Origin: an uncultured Pelagibacteraceae bacterium
GTDB lineage: Bacteria; Pseudomonadota; Alphaproteobacteria; Pelagibacterales; Pelagibacteraceae
NCBI GenBank assembly: GCA_902517615.1
Contig: CABYCY010000001.1
Location: forward strand, 1-64,000
DNA: 64,000 nt
Reading direction: 5' to 3'
Shown piece after piece: positions 17,850 to 26,611 of this stretch. The position numbers and the translations under genes are program-made. The notes under the pieces were generated by a model that saw only the letters and a list, made by a program, of their open reading frames with translations, was not told where the DNA came from and did no database searches. Within the stretch, counting starts at the first letter, position 1, and the number at the start of each line of letters is the position of its first letter.

Positions 17850-19334
17850 TTAGTCTATGCTAACTTTATGCCAACGTACTGAGAAAACCTCAACTTCGTC
17901 TAAATTTTTAACCTTAGATGAAGTTACTACTAACTTAGATACATGGTAAGGAATCATAGTTCCTGACTCTTCCCATAAAGTTTTCTGTGCATTTTGATAG
18001 GCTGCTTTTCTTTTTGCAAAGTCTAATTGACCTCTCGCATCAGCCAAATTTTTATCAAAACTTGCGTTTTTGAAGTAAGACTCATTCCATTTTGCTCCAC
18101 TATGATAAATTTCATGTAAAGCACTATCTGCTGGTCTTTCATTCCAACGCGTCATGGCAACAGCTTTTTTCATCCAAGTTTCTTTCCAATAACTCTTTGA
18201 AGGAGTCATTTTTACTTCAGCTTTGATGTTTGCTTTTGCAAATTGTTGTTGAAGAACTTCCCCAATAGTTGGCCATGTAGGCTCTTTAGTTGAAACGTGT
18301 ATAACCATCTCAATTCCATTAGGATAGCCAGCTTCTCTTAACAGATTTTTAGCTTTACTAATGTTTTGAGGACAATCCATATTAAGTCTATATTGATCTG
18401 ATGGTGCTACAGGAGTATCACAAGCTACAGTAGCTGCTCCACCCATAACTAAATCAACTAGCTCTTGTCTATCAACTGCCAATCTTACAGCTTTTCTTAC
18501 TTTAGGGTTGTCAAATGGTGCTGTATCAGTTCTCATTACCATTCCTCTCCAGTTACCTGTTGGAACAACTGAAACATCAAATTTTGAGTTACCGTCAAAA
18601 ATTTTCTTTTGAGCAAATGGAACATATCTATTCATATGAATTTGACCTGTTAAAAGTGCCTGCACTCTTGCTTCACCATCAGGAATTGCAATAACGTGTA
18701 CTTCTGATAAACCTGGAGCACCTTCCCAATAATTAGCATTTGCTTTAAGAACAGTGGTTCCTTCTGGATCAAACGACTCAACTATAAACGGGCCAGTTCC
18801 AACTCCTGTTTGACCAATCGTATCTCCTGAACCCGAAGGTATCATTCTTAACCTATAATCAGTTAATAATAGTGGAAAGTCTGCAAAAGAAGTATTTAAT
18901 TTCATTTTTACAGTGTGTGAGTCTACTACCTCAATATCTGTAACTGAGCTCATGCTTTTTTTTGCAGGGGATCCAATGTCTGGATCTTTAACCCTCATTA
19001 AAGAATATTTTACATCTTCAGCATCAAATTCTGATCCATCATGAAACTTTACACCCTTTCTAAGGTTAAAAGTCCACTCTGTTGCATCTGAATTAGCAGA
19101 CCAATCAGTTGCCAATTCTGATGATGTAACTCCTTTTAAATCTTTTCTTACCAAACGGTTTTGTGTCATTATAACAACTTGAAACAATCTACCTTTGGTT
19201 ATTGCGTCTAAGTTTGTGTCTTTTCCAAATCCAAGATCATGCGAAATTTTAAATACCCCGCCTGCGTTTGCAAATGAAAATGATAGCAATATAGATAACA
19301 GCGAGACTGATATCGTTTTAAAAATGTTTTTCAT
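17850..19334 (-). CDS. ABC transporter substrate-binding protein, family 5
   Basis: 494 residues with a Sec signal peptide (about 1-24, ending SFANA) followed by a family 5 (DppA/OppA) fold. The first-domain motif WTFNLRKGVKFHDGSEFDAEDV is typical, as is YWEGAPGLSEVHVIAIPDGEARVQALLTG. This periplasmic protein delivers peptides or similar compounds to the permeases at 15920-17762. An RBS (GAGGAAG) precedes the ATG. First gene of the operon, divergent from the GcvT-family gene across a 156-base spacer. Confidence 0.95.
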   Translation of the reverse strand: MKNIFKTISVSLLSILLSFSFANAGGVFKISHDLGFGKDTNLDAITKGRLFQVVIMTQNRLVRKDLKGVTSSELATDWSANSDATEWTFNLRKGVKFHDGSEFDAEDVKYSLMRVKDPDIGSPAKKSMSSVTDIEVVDSHTVKMKLNTSFADFPLLLTDYRLRMIPSGSGDTIGQTGVGTGPFIVESFDPEGTTVLKANANYWEGAPGLSEVHVIAIPDGEARVQALLTGQIHMNRYVPFAQKKIFDGNSKFDVSVVPTGNWRGMVMRTDTAPFDNPKVRKAVRLAVDRQELVDLVMGGAATVACDTPVAPSDQYRLNMDCPQNISKAKNLLREAGYPNGIEMVIHVSTKEPTWPTIGEVLQQQFAKANIKAEVKMTPSKSYWKETWMKKAVAMTRWNERPADSALHEIYHSGAKWNESYFKNASFDKNLADARGQLDFAKRKAAYQNAQKTLWEESGTMIPYHVSKLVVTSSKVKNLDEVEVFSVRWHKVSID

Positions 19335-19490
19335 TATTAACTTCCTCTGTTTGTTTTTTTAAAAGGCTAACATCTTACAAAATTTAGAACAATACTAATG
19401 TGCGATACAATTTCAGATTGAAAATGATTATTAATTTATTAAATATGATATTACTAGATTAATAGTCTTATTTAATTTATTAAAAAATTT
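19335..19490. promoter_or_regulatory. divergent intergenic spacer
   Basis: 156-base AT-rich spacer between two divergent genes, the largest in the window. It must hold the promoter of the peptide ABC operon on the minus strand and of the GcvT-family gene on the plus strand. I see the Shine-Dalgarno of the binding-protein gene near 19342-19348 but no convincing promoter pair, tRNA or riboswitch structure. The GcvT-family gene has no visible Shine-Dalgarno. Confidence 0.4.
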
Positions 19491-20714
19491 ATGCATAAAT
19501 CTTTAAGAAACATAAGGTTTTCAATAAAGCCTCAAAAGGCAGAGGGCGACAGACCTGTTGAATTAGCTCGAACATTGGGCATTCATCCATTAACCTATCA
19601 GGAGCTACCTTATGACCCAGAATATTCACAATATGCTGGTCGTCTAACAACTGAAAAATTATCAAACGCTTCACCAGACGAACAATATTGGAAAACAAAA
19701 CAAGAAATAATTCTTCGACATACTGGAGAACATCCTTATGAAATTTCAGGTCCAGATGCACTTAAGTTGTTACAAAAAATATTTCCACGAGATATTTCAA
19801 AAGTTAAAAAAGGAAGATGTTCGTATCAGTTTGCTTGTTATCATGATGGTGGAATAATTACAGATGGTTTGCTACTAAGAATTGAAGAAAATCGATATTG
19901 GTTTGCTCAGGCAGATGGAGATATGTTTTCCTGGTACAAAGCTAATTCAGAAGAATTGAATGTAGAAATTAATGAACCAAATGTATTTGTTAGTCAAATT
20001 CAAGGACCAAAGTCCATGGAACTTCTTGATCACTTGATAGATGAGCCAATAGCAAATACGTGGAATTATTTTGATTGGTTTGAAGTTACAATGTCAGGTG
20101 AAAAAGTTATAATTAGTCGAACTGGTTTTACAAATGAACTTGGATGGGAAATTTATTTTCGTCCTGAAAATAATACTGAAAAATTAGGGGATTTAATTCT
20201 TAGTGAAGGAACAAAAATGGGAATGATCCTAACGGCAACACCATCATTCAGAGCAAGAAGAATAGAAGCTGGACTTTTATCTGCTGGACAAGATTTCACA
20301 AATAATACTAATCCCTTTACTGTTGGTCTCGGACGTTTTGTTGATTTAGAAAAAAGTAATTTCATTGGTAAAAAAACTTTATTAAATGTAGATAAAAAAT
20401 GTCGAAGTTGGGGGATAAGAGTTGTTGATGGTATTGCAAAAAAAGGAAGGTCTATAAAATTAAATAATCAAACTATTGGAAAAATAACTTCAAGCACATG
20501 GTCTCCTTACCAAGTTTGCGGTGTTGGTATAGTGTTATTGGATAAAGCAGATATAGGACCCGGTTCTGTTGTTGAAGTTGAGTGCACTGATGAAAAAATT
20601 CATAAAGCTGAACTTTGTGAACTACCTATGTACGATCCAAAAGGTGAAATAGTAAGAGGTATAAATAAAAATATACCTACTAAGGCTGAACCATGGGCTG
20701 GAATAAAAAGTTAA
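19491..20714 (+). CDS. GcvT-family tetrahydrofolate-dependent aminomethyltransferase/demethylase
   Basis: 407 residues. The GcvT fold is seen from about residue 75 (HPYEISGPDALKLLQK), through FVSQIQGPKSMELLDHL, the folate-site segment ISRTGFTNELGWEIYF, to RRIEAGLLSAGQDF and the C-terminal barrel (GKITSSTWSPYQVCGVGIVLL). GcvT relatives move one-carbon groups from methylated amines, sulfonium compounds or methoxy groups to tetrahydrofolate. The extended N-terminus (about 70 residues) differs from GcvT and from DmdA. It is not the glycine-cleavage T protein by context, since no GcvH or GcvP is near. Its substrate is unknown. Confidence 0.85.
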   Translation: MHKSLRNIRFSIKPQKAEGDRPVELARTLGIHPLTYQELPYDPEYSQYAGRLTTEKLSNASPDEQYWKTKQEIILRHTGEHPYEISGPDALKLLQKIFPRDISKVKKGRCSYQFACYHDGGIITDGLLLRIEENRYWFAQADGDMFSWYKANSEELNVEINEPNVFVSQIQGPKSMELLDHLIDEPIANTWNYFDWFEVTMSGEKVIISRTGFTNELGWEIYFRPENNTEKLGDLILSEGTKMGMILTATPSFRARRIEAGLLSAGQDFTNNTNPFTVGLGRFVDLEKSNFIGKKTLLNVDKKCRSWGIRVVDGIAKKGRSIKLNNQTIGKITSSTWSPYQVCGVGIVLLDKADIGPGSVVEVECTDEKIHKAELCELPMYDPKGEIVRGINKNIPTKAEPWAGIKS

Positions 20715-21439
20715 TAAATTTTTGGGATACTCAATTTATTTTGAACTTTATGTTTTTTTAACAAACTTTCAATAAAACCCTCTTTAACAAGTTTTGATAT
20801 AAAATCATTTAAAAAAACTAAAATTTCAGGATTACCTTTTTTAATACCTATTGATTGTTTTATAAAAGTAAATGGATTGGAAATAATTTTAAAATCTTCA
20901 CTTGTTTGAAGCTCTTCCATAAGCTTAGGCTTTAAACCAGCAAGAACATCTACTCTACCTTCTCTAAACAATTTATGAGAATCATCTATTGTTTTAACTT
21001 TTATTAATTCAGCATTTTTAAAATTATCTGTTAACCATAAATCATAAGCACTTTTTTCAACAACTGCTATCTTGGTTCCTGGTGAATTAATATCATCGTT
21101 ACTATAAAAATTATCTTTACTTCTAAAAATAAAATTAGCATCAATATTTACATACGGATCACTAAAATCTATAGTTTTACCTCTCTCCTTTTCATAAGCT
21201 ATATTTCCTATATCCCATTGATTATCATTTACAGCATCAGCTAATAAACCTGGTCTTTCAAATTGAACTAATTTGCAATTTAAGTTGAGCTCCTTAGCAA
21301 GTTTTTTTCCAATATCTGGAGATACTCCATCTGGCAAACCATTTTGGTCTTTTGAATTAACAAGCAAAAAATTACTCATATTTAAACCAACACGTAATAC
21401 TCCACTGGGTGCTAATTTTTCAGATATAAGTTCAATCAT
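20711..21439 (-). CDS. family 3 solute-binding-like protein lacking a signal peptide
   Basis: 242 residues with the type II periplasmic binding fold: VLRVGLNMSNFLLVN, GVSPDIGKKLAKELN, IGNIAYEKERGKTIDFSDPY, and a second-lobe GTKIAVVEKSAYDLWL. These proteins normally bind amino acids outside the membrane, but here the sequence begins directly at the fold with no hydrophobic leader, and no upstream in-frame leader is visible. It may be a cytoplasmic sensor or enzyme-like derivative. It converges with the GcvT-family gene (4-base overlap) and has no permease or ATPase neighbour. Confidence 0.8.
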   Translation of the reverse strand: MIELISEKLAPSGVLRVGLNMSNFLLVNSKDQNGLPDGVSPDIGKKLAKELNLNCKLVQFERPGLLADAVNDNQWDIGNIAYEKERGKTIDFSDPYVNIDANFIFRSKDNFYSNDDINSPGTKIAVVEKSAYDLWLTDNFKNAELIKVKTIDDSHKLFREGRVDVLAGLKPKLMEELQTSEDFKIISNPFTFIKQSIGIKKGNPEILVFLNDFISKLVKEGFIESLLKKHKVQNKLSIPKIY

Positions 21440-21495
21440 TAAAAACTTTTGGTAGGTAGTATTATATATTATTTTAAATTTTTAAATTTAATTAA

Positions 21496-22185
21496 ATGAA
21501 TAGTATTGAAAAAAAAATAATTGCAATAGGTGGTGGTGGTTTTACACATCAATTAGATGAAAGTTTGGATCAATTCGTAATAGATCAATTAAAAAAAACA
21601 AATATTAAAATAGGTTTTTTAGCAACTGCTAGTAAAGATGATGAAAAAAAAATAAGCTTATTTTATAAAAGATTTGAAAATAATGAATTTGAGTTATCAC
21701 ATTTCAATCTAACATCTAACATTAATGGATTTTCTAAATGGTTATTAAGCAAAGATATAGTTTACATCGGGGGTGGAAACACTGTCTTTATGTTAGAGAT
21801 TTGGAAAAAAAATAAATTAGAAAATGTTTTTAAAGATGCTTATGAAAAAGGTATTATATTATCAGGCATAAGTGCTGGGGCAGTTTGTTGGTTTGATTGG
21901 ATACTATCAGACTCTGTTGGCCCTGGTTTAAATCCACTAAGAGGCATTAATCTAATCTCAGGTAGCTGTACTCCCCATTCATCTAATATTGAGAGAATGA
22001 AACAGTTTGAGTCAGATATTAAAAATAACAAATTACCTAATGGTATTGCAATAGATGATGGTGTGGCAGTACTTTTTATTGACGGGAAACCAACTGAAGT
22101 TTATTCTTCAAGAAAAAATCATACAGCTTATTTTTTAGATAAAGATAAAAAAATTAATCTGAAAGAATATATAAAAAATATATGA
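21496..22185 (+). CDS. peptidase E-like protein (family S51)
   Basis: 229 residues. The S51 nucleophile elbow GISAGAVCWF and the YIGGGNT motif are intact, with IAIGGGGF at the N-terminus. Family members include dipeptidase E (cleaving Asp-X) and cyanophycinase. It is the first gene of a seven-gene plus-strand operon and its stop overlaps the next gene's start by 4 bases, so in this setting it may release an amino acid or amide-bound substrate for the following enzymes; this role is inference. Confidence 0.85.
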   Translation: MNSIEKKIIAIGGGGFTHQLDESLDQFVIDQLKKTNIKIGFLATASKDDEKKISLFYKRFENNEFELSHFNLTSNINGFSKWLLSKDIVYIGGGNTVFMLEIWKKNKLENVFKDAYEKGIILSGISAGAVCWFDWILSDSVGPGLNPLRGINLISGSCTPHSSNIERMKQFESDIKNNKLPNGIAIDDGVAVLFIDGKPTEVYSSRKNHTAYFLDKDKKINLKEYIKNI

Positions 22186-23336
22186 ACAACATTTTTGCAA
22201 GCAAAAAGATTCACAGTTTAAATGATGCTAGAAATTTAGCAAAAAAAAGAATGCCAAAATTAATGTTTGATTTTGTTGATGGTGCTTCAGGAGATGAAAA
22301 GCTTTGTGAAATTAATAGTACTGCCTTAGATCAAATCAGACTTGAACCAAAAGTTTTAAGAAATGTTGAAAATAGAAAATTAAAAAAAAAATTTTTAGAT
22401 ATTGAATTTAATCAACCATTTGGTTTTTCACCTATGGGTATGTGTAATTTAACATGGACTGGTGCTGATAAAATGTTGGCTAAAGAAAGTGTTCTAAATA
22501 ATGTGCCTGCTTGTGTATCAATGGCCTCATCAACATCACTTGAAAAGATGTACGAATTGTCTGAAGGTCGATCTTGGATACAATTATATAATTTCAATGA
22601 AGATTTTGTAATGGAACTTTTACAAAGAGCAGAACAAACAGGTTATAAAGTGGCAATACTTACTGTAGATGTGCCAATTCAATTTAGAAGAGCTAAAGAT
22701 AATAAAAATGGTTTCACAGTACCTTTTAAGATTGGTCCTAAACAAATGTTTGATTTTGCAACGCATCCTATTTGGTCTTTAACAACTTTATTGGGTGGTA
22801 TTCCAAAACCAATGAATTACGAAACATCAAAGAGTGGTAATAAATTTATTAGAAGTGAAAGCAGAGGAGCTACAGACTGGGAAACTCTAAAAAGAGTACG
22901 AGATGCCTGGAAGGGAAAATTAATAATTAAAGGGGTAATGTCACCAGAAGATGCTTTAAAAATTAAAGCTGAAGGTGTTGATGGTATTCAAGTTTCTAAC
23001 CATGGTGGAAGACAATTAGATAGCGCCACTGCAGCAATCGAAGCATTACCATTGATAAGAAATGTATTAGGTGAAGAGTTTCCTTTATTGTTTGATAGTG
23101 GAGTTAGAGGTGGAAGTGATATTATAAGAGCTTTGGCATTAGGTGCTGATTTTGTAATGTTGGGAAGACCTTTAATGTATGGTATTGGAGCAGATGGTGA
23201 AAAAGGTTTGAGGAGAATTTTAGATATAATAAAAGACGAGTTAAGTACTGCATTAGGTTTGGTTGGTTTAACTGATATAAATGATGTGACCTCAGAAATT
23301 ATTGCTAAAAAATTTATTAAAAATATGAAATACTAA
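22182..23336 (+). CDS. FMN-dependent alpha-hydroxyacid dehydrogenase/oxidase
   Basis: 384 residues, full-length member of the lactate/glycolate/mandelate dehydrogenase family, oxidising an L-2-hydroxyacid to a 2-ketoacid. Motifs: LTVDVPIQFRRAKD, GVDGIQVSNHGGRQLD containing the catalytic His and Arg, and DSGVRGGSDIIRALALGADFVMLGRP for FMN phosphate binding. It is translationally coupled to the peptidase gene and followed after 4 bases by a ThDP enzyme, an arrangement like the mandelate dehydrogenase/benzoylformate decarboxylase pair. The actual substrate is unknown. Confidence 0.92.
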   Translation: MNNIFASKKIHSLNDARNLAKKRMPKLMFDFVDGASGDEKLCEINSTALDQIRLEPKVLRNVENRKLKKKFLDIEFNQPFGFSPMGMCNLTWTGADKMLAKESVLNNVPACVSMASSTSLEKMYELSEGRSWIQLYNFNEDFVMELLQRAEQTGYKVAILTVDVPIQFRRAKDNKNGFTVPFKIGPKQMFDFATHPIWSLTTLLGGIPKPMNYETSKSGNKFIRSESRGATDWETLKRVRDAWKGKLIIKGVMSPEDALKIKAEGVDGIQVSNHGGRQLDSATAAIEALPLIRNVLGEEFPLLFDSGVRGGSDIIRALALGADFVMLGRPLMYGIGADGEKGLRRILDIIKDELSTALGLVGLTDINDVTSEIIAKKFIKNMKY

Positions 23337-23340
23337 AACC

Positions 23341-25083
23341 ATGTCAGAAAAAAAAATTAGAGGTGGATCACTTATTGCAAGAGCTTTAAAAGATAAAGGT
23401 ATTGAGCATGTTTTCACCTTATCTGGAGGGTTTTGTAATCCTGCATTAGAGGGATTTATGGAATGCCAAATGGAAGTAATCAACTGTCCTCATGAACAAA
23501 TAGCAGGTCATATAGCTGATGGACATACTAGAATTACGAGAAAACCAGCAGTTTGTATTGTTGGTCCTGAGGGATTTGCAAATGCTGTGCCATCAATGAT
23601 GGAAGCTTGGGGTGAAAGATCACCAGTAATATTCATAACTGGATCAAGTAGTTTAAAAAGACAAGGATCTGGAGGATTTAAAGAAATTGATGATGTTGCT
23701 ATTGCAGCTCCATTAACAAAGTATAGCGCTAGTATAACAGATGGTACAAGAATTAGGGAATTTGTAGACAAAGCATATAAAATTGCAACAAACGGATATC
23801 CAGGAGCAGTACACTTAAGTATGCCTGTAGATATTATGTTTTCATCTTTCCCTGAAGATTCAGGACTTGAAGAAAGACCATTCTCTCATCAAACAAATCA
23901 AATTGCAAAAGCATGGCCTGATCCAGCTCATTTGGCAGAAGTGTTAGATTTGGCATGTAAATCAAAAAAACCTGTTTTAATTGGTGGACATGGAGTTTGG
24001 TGGTCTGGTTCAGAAAAAAAATTAGAGGAGGCAGGTAGTAATTTAAATATTCCAATATTTAACATTCCCTACCATCAAAAATTACTTGGTGAAGAAGCTA
24101 ATGCTTATATGGGTTTAGCTGATATTCACCAATATCCTCCCTCTAAATTTGCATTACACGATTCAGATTTAGTTCTTATGGTTGGAGCTAGATTGGATAA
24201 TCAAATGAATTTTGGTAACCCTCCTCTTTTTCCTAAATCCACCAAACTTGTATGTATTAACGGATCTCATGAAGAAATTGAACTTAATAGAGCTGCAGAT
24301 ATAAATTTATTATGTGACCCAGGGGTTTTTTTAGACACATTAAATAAACTTAAAACAAGCAACAAATGGAATTTAAGTAAAGAATGGTTTGATTTTAATA
24401 AAACAAAAAAACAAGAATGGGTTAATAAAACTTTAGAAGACTTAAGTAAAGATACAAAAGAAGCTGAAGCCAATGGAGGTAAAATGCATCCTCTGCAATT
24501 AGCTTTAGATGTTCAAGATGCTATAGGTGAAAAAGATTGGTTGGTTATTGATGGAGGTAACACTCATTTCTGGTCTGAAATTGCAATTAATATTGCTGGA
24601 TCAAAAGGAAAAAAAATAGGTGGAATACTCCATCCTGGTACATTTAGTATGCTAGGTGTTGGTGTACCATTTGCAATTTCTGCAAAAAACATTCACCCTA
24701 AATCAAATGTTGTTTTAATAAGTGGTGATGGGGCTTTTTTATCTGGTGGATTATCTATAGAGGCTGCTTTTCAAGAAAATAAACCTATCGTGGTAGTAAT
24801 TGATAATAATGGCGGTTTAGATTGTATATCTCAACAACAAGAAAGATTATTTGAGAGTGGAAAACATTTTGCAACCGATTTTAGAGATATACCTTTTCAT
24901 AAAATTTTTGAAGGTTTTGGTGGTCATGGAGAGCTTGTTACAAAAAGAGAGCAGTTAGCCCCGGCTTTAAAAAGAGCAATAGATAGTGGAAAAACTGCAT
25001 GCATCAATGTAAAAGCAAAAGGTGTTATCAGCCCGATAGTTGCTGCTGTTAGTGACAAAAGAGACAAAGCCTCAATAGAATAA
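23341..25083 (+). CDS. thiamine-diphosphate-dependent enzyme (acetolactate synthase/2-hydroxyacyl-CoA lyase-like)
   Basis: 580 residues with three domains: Pyr domain carrying the catalytic glutamate in NCPHEQIAGHIADG, a central domain, and the PP domain with the ThDP motif SGDGAFLSGG...DNNGG (about residues 464-494). Such enzymes decarboxylate 2-ketoacids or join/cleave C-C bonds next to a carbonyl. Following an alpha-hydroxyacid dehydrogenase, a ketoacid decarboxylase or ligase role is likely. It is not a standard IlvB by context, as no small subunit or ilvC is present. The transthyretin-like gene follows after 4 bases. Confidence 0.9.
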   Translation: MSEKKIRGGSLIARALKDKGIEHVFTLSGGFCNPALEGFMECQMEVINCPHEQIAGHIADGHTRITRKPAVCIVGPEGFANAVPSMMEAWGERSPVIFITGSSSLKRQGSGGFKEIDDVAIAAPLTKYSASITDGTRIREFVDKAYKIATNGYPGAVHLSMPVDIMFSSFPEDSGLEERPFSHQTNQIAKAWPDPAHLAEVLDLACKSKKPVLIGGHGVWWSGSEKKLEEAGSNLNIPIFNIPYHQKLLGEEANAYMGLADIHQYPPSKFALHDSDLVLMVGARLDNQMNFGNPPLFPKSTKLVCINGSHEEIELNRAADINLLCDPGVFLDTLNKLKTSNKWNLSKEWFDFNKTKKQEWVNKTLEDLSKDTKEAEANGGKMHPLQLALDVQDAIGEKDWLVIDGGNTHFWSEIAINIAGSKGKKIGGILHPGTFSMLGVGVPFAISAKNIHPKSNVVLISGDGAFLSGGLSIEAAFQENKPIVVVIDNNGGLDCISQQQERLFESGKHFATDFRDIPFHKIFEGFGGHGELVTKREQLAPALKRAIDSGKTACINVKAKGVISPIVAAVSDKRDKASIE

Positions 25084-25087
25084 AAAT

Positions 25088-25423
25088 ATGGCAACTTTAT
25101 CATCACACTTACTTAACTCAGTAGATGGAACTCATGCTAGTGGGGTCAAAGTAATAATTAATCAAATTAATTCCTCAGGAGTTAAAAAGATTTTTTTTGA
25201 AACTGAAACAGATGAAGGTGGAAGAATTTTAAAAGATTTTGAGCTTTCAAATGATGATTGTGGATGTGATTATGAAATGATCTGTAAAACTTCAGATTAT
25301 TTTTCTAAAAAAAAAATCGTTTCTGAAATAATAATAAAATTTAGAATGGAAGATCCTAAAAAAAAATACCACCTACCCATCATTATATCACCAAACGGTT
25401 ATTCAATTTGGTGGTCTCAATAA
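25088..25423 (+). CDS. transthyretin/5-hydroxyisourate hydrolase-like protein with altered C-terminus
   Basis: 111 residues matching the HIU hydrolase fold end to end: N-terminal LSSHLLN with His7, TDEGGRIL with Arg46, and KYHLPIIISPNGYS with His95. These correspond to the three catalytic residues of HIU hydrolases. The C-terminal YRGS tetrapeptide that marks true HIU hydrolases is replaced by WWSQ, and no uricase or OHCU decarboxylase is in the window. It therefore looks like a hydrolase or lyase of this fold recruited to the surrounding operon. Family assignment is my reading of the motifs. Confidence 0.75.
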   Translation: MATLSSHLLNSVDGTHASGVKVIINQINSSGVKKIFFETETDEGGRILKDFELSNDDCGCDYEMICKTSDYFSKKKIVSEIIIKFRMEDPKKKYHLPIIISPNGYSIWWSQ

Positions 25424-25446
25424 TTATTAAATAATTAATTTTTTTT

Positions 25447-26592
25447 ATGACTAAAAATATAAAATTAAATATGTCTAGAAGAATAAGAAGAACTCCTTAC
25501 ACAAATAGAGTGGAGGAACATGGTGTATCAGATTTTACTGTAGTAAATCATATGCTTTTACCAAAAGGTTTTAAAAATTCTGTTGAAGAAGATTACTGGC
25601 ATTTGAGTAAAAATGTTCAGGTTTGGGATGTTTCTTGTCAAAGACAAGTTCAAATAAGTGGTCCTGATGCTGCTACACTGATTCAAAAATTAACACCACG
25701 TTCAATAAAAAATATGGAAACAGGAAAATGCTTTTACATACCAATGCTAAATGAAAATGCCGGAATGATAAATGATCCTGTCTTGCTTAAATTAGATGAT
25801 GATCTGTTTTGGATCTCAATAGCAGATTCTGATATTTTATTGTGGGCAAAAGGATTTGCTTTAGGTTTAAATTTAAATGTAAATATCGAGGAACCAGATG
25901 TGTATCCTTTGGCAGTTCAAGGACCAAAATCAGAAGAACTGATGGTCTCAATATTTGGTGAAGAAATAAAAAAAATCAAGTTTTTTAATTTTAGAGTGCT
26001 TGATTTCGAGGGTACAAAGCAAATTATCGCAAGATCAGGATACAGCAAACAAGATGGTTTTGAAATTTACCTTAAAATATATGAAAAATATTTTGATAAA
26101 GTTGAAATGGGTGAAAAGCTTTGGGATACGATTTGGAAAGCTGGTAAAAAATTTAATATTTCACCAGGTTGTCCTAACTTAATTGATAGAATTGAAGGTG
26201 GACTTATGTCTTATGGTAATGATTTCACAGGCGAGAATAATCCCTTTGAGTGCAATTTAGAAAAATATTGTAAAGAAGATGCTTCGCATGATTTTATTGG
26301 AAAACAAGCTTTAACAAAAATTAAAAATGAAGGCATAAAACAAAAAATGATGGGAATTATTTTTGACGGTGATCCTTGCCCACCTACCGGGCAACCCTTA
26401 AAAGTAATCTCAAAAGATAATAAAAAAATTGGACAGATAACATCAGGAATTTTCTCTCCTAGAATAAAAAAAAATATTGGTTTATCTATGATTTTGAAAG
26501 AATACTGGGAAGTTGGAGATAGTGTATTTGTTGAAACTCTTGATGGGGAAAAAAGAATGGGGACGATAACATCTTTGCCATTTCCAGATTAA
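25447..26592 (+). CDS. dmdA: DmdA-like dimethylsulfoniopropionate demethylase family protein
   Basis: 381 residues of the GcvT family with DmdA-type blocks: SRRIRRTPYTNRVEEHGV, VVNHMLLP, VQVWDVSCQRQVQISGPDA, GMINDPVLLKL, LAVQGPKSEELM, ARSGYSKQDGFEIY and SPGCPNLIDRIEGGLMSYGND. DmdA transfers a methyl from DMSP to tetrahydrofolate giving methylmercaptopropionate. The start may be the Met at 25471 (MSRRIRR) since family members begin there. None of dmdB, dmdC or dmdD is adjacent, so either DMSP or another methylated onium compound made or used by the operon may be the substrate. Symbol given for the family. Confidence 0.75.
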   Translation: MTKNIKLNMSRRIRRTPYTNRVEEHGVSDFTVVNHMLLPKGFKNSVEEDYWHLSKNVQVWDVSCQRQVQISGPDAATLIQKLTPRSIKNMETGKCFYIPMLNENAGMINDPVLLKLDDDLFWISIADSDILLWAKGFALGLNLNVNIEEPDVYPLAVQGPKSEELMVSIFGEEIKKIKFFNFRVLDFEGTKQIIARSGYSKQDGFEIYLKIYEKYFDKVEMGEKLWDTIWKAGKKFNISPGCPNLIDRIEGGLMSYGNDFTGENNPFECNLEKYCKEDASHDFIGKQALTKIKNEGIKQKMMGIIFDGDPCPPTGQPLKVISKDNKKIGQITSGIFSPRIKKNIGLSMILKEYWEVGDSVFVETLDGEKRMGTITSLPFPD

Positions 26593-26611
26593 ATGATTAT
26601 ATATATTTCTT

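Noticed and set aside
25088-25423. Urate degradation role for the transthyretin-like gene
   Set aside because: No uricase, OHCU decarboxylase or allantoinase is in the window and the YRGS signature is missing.
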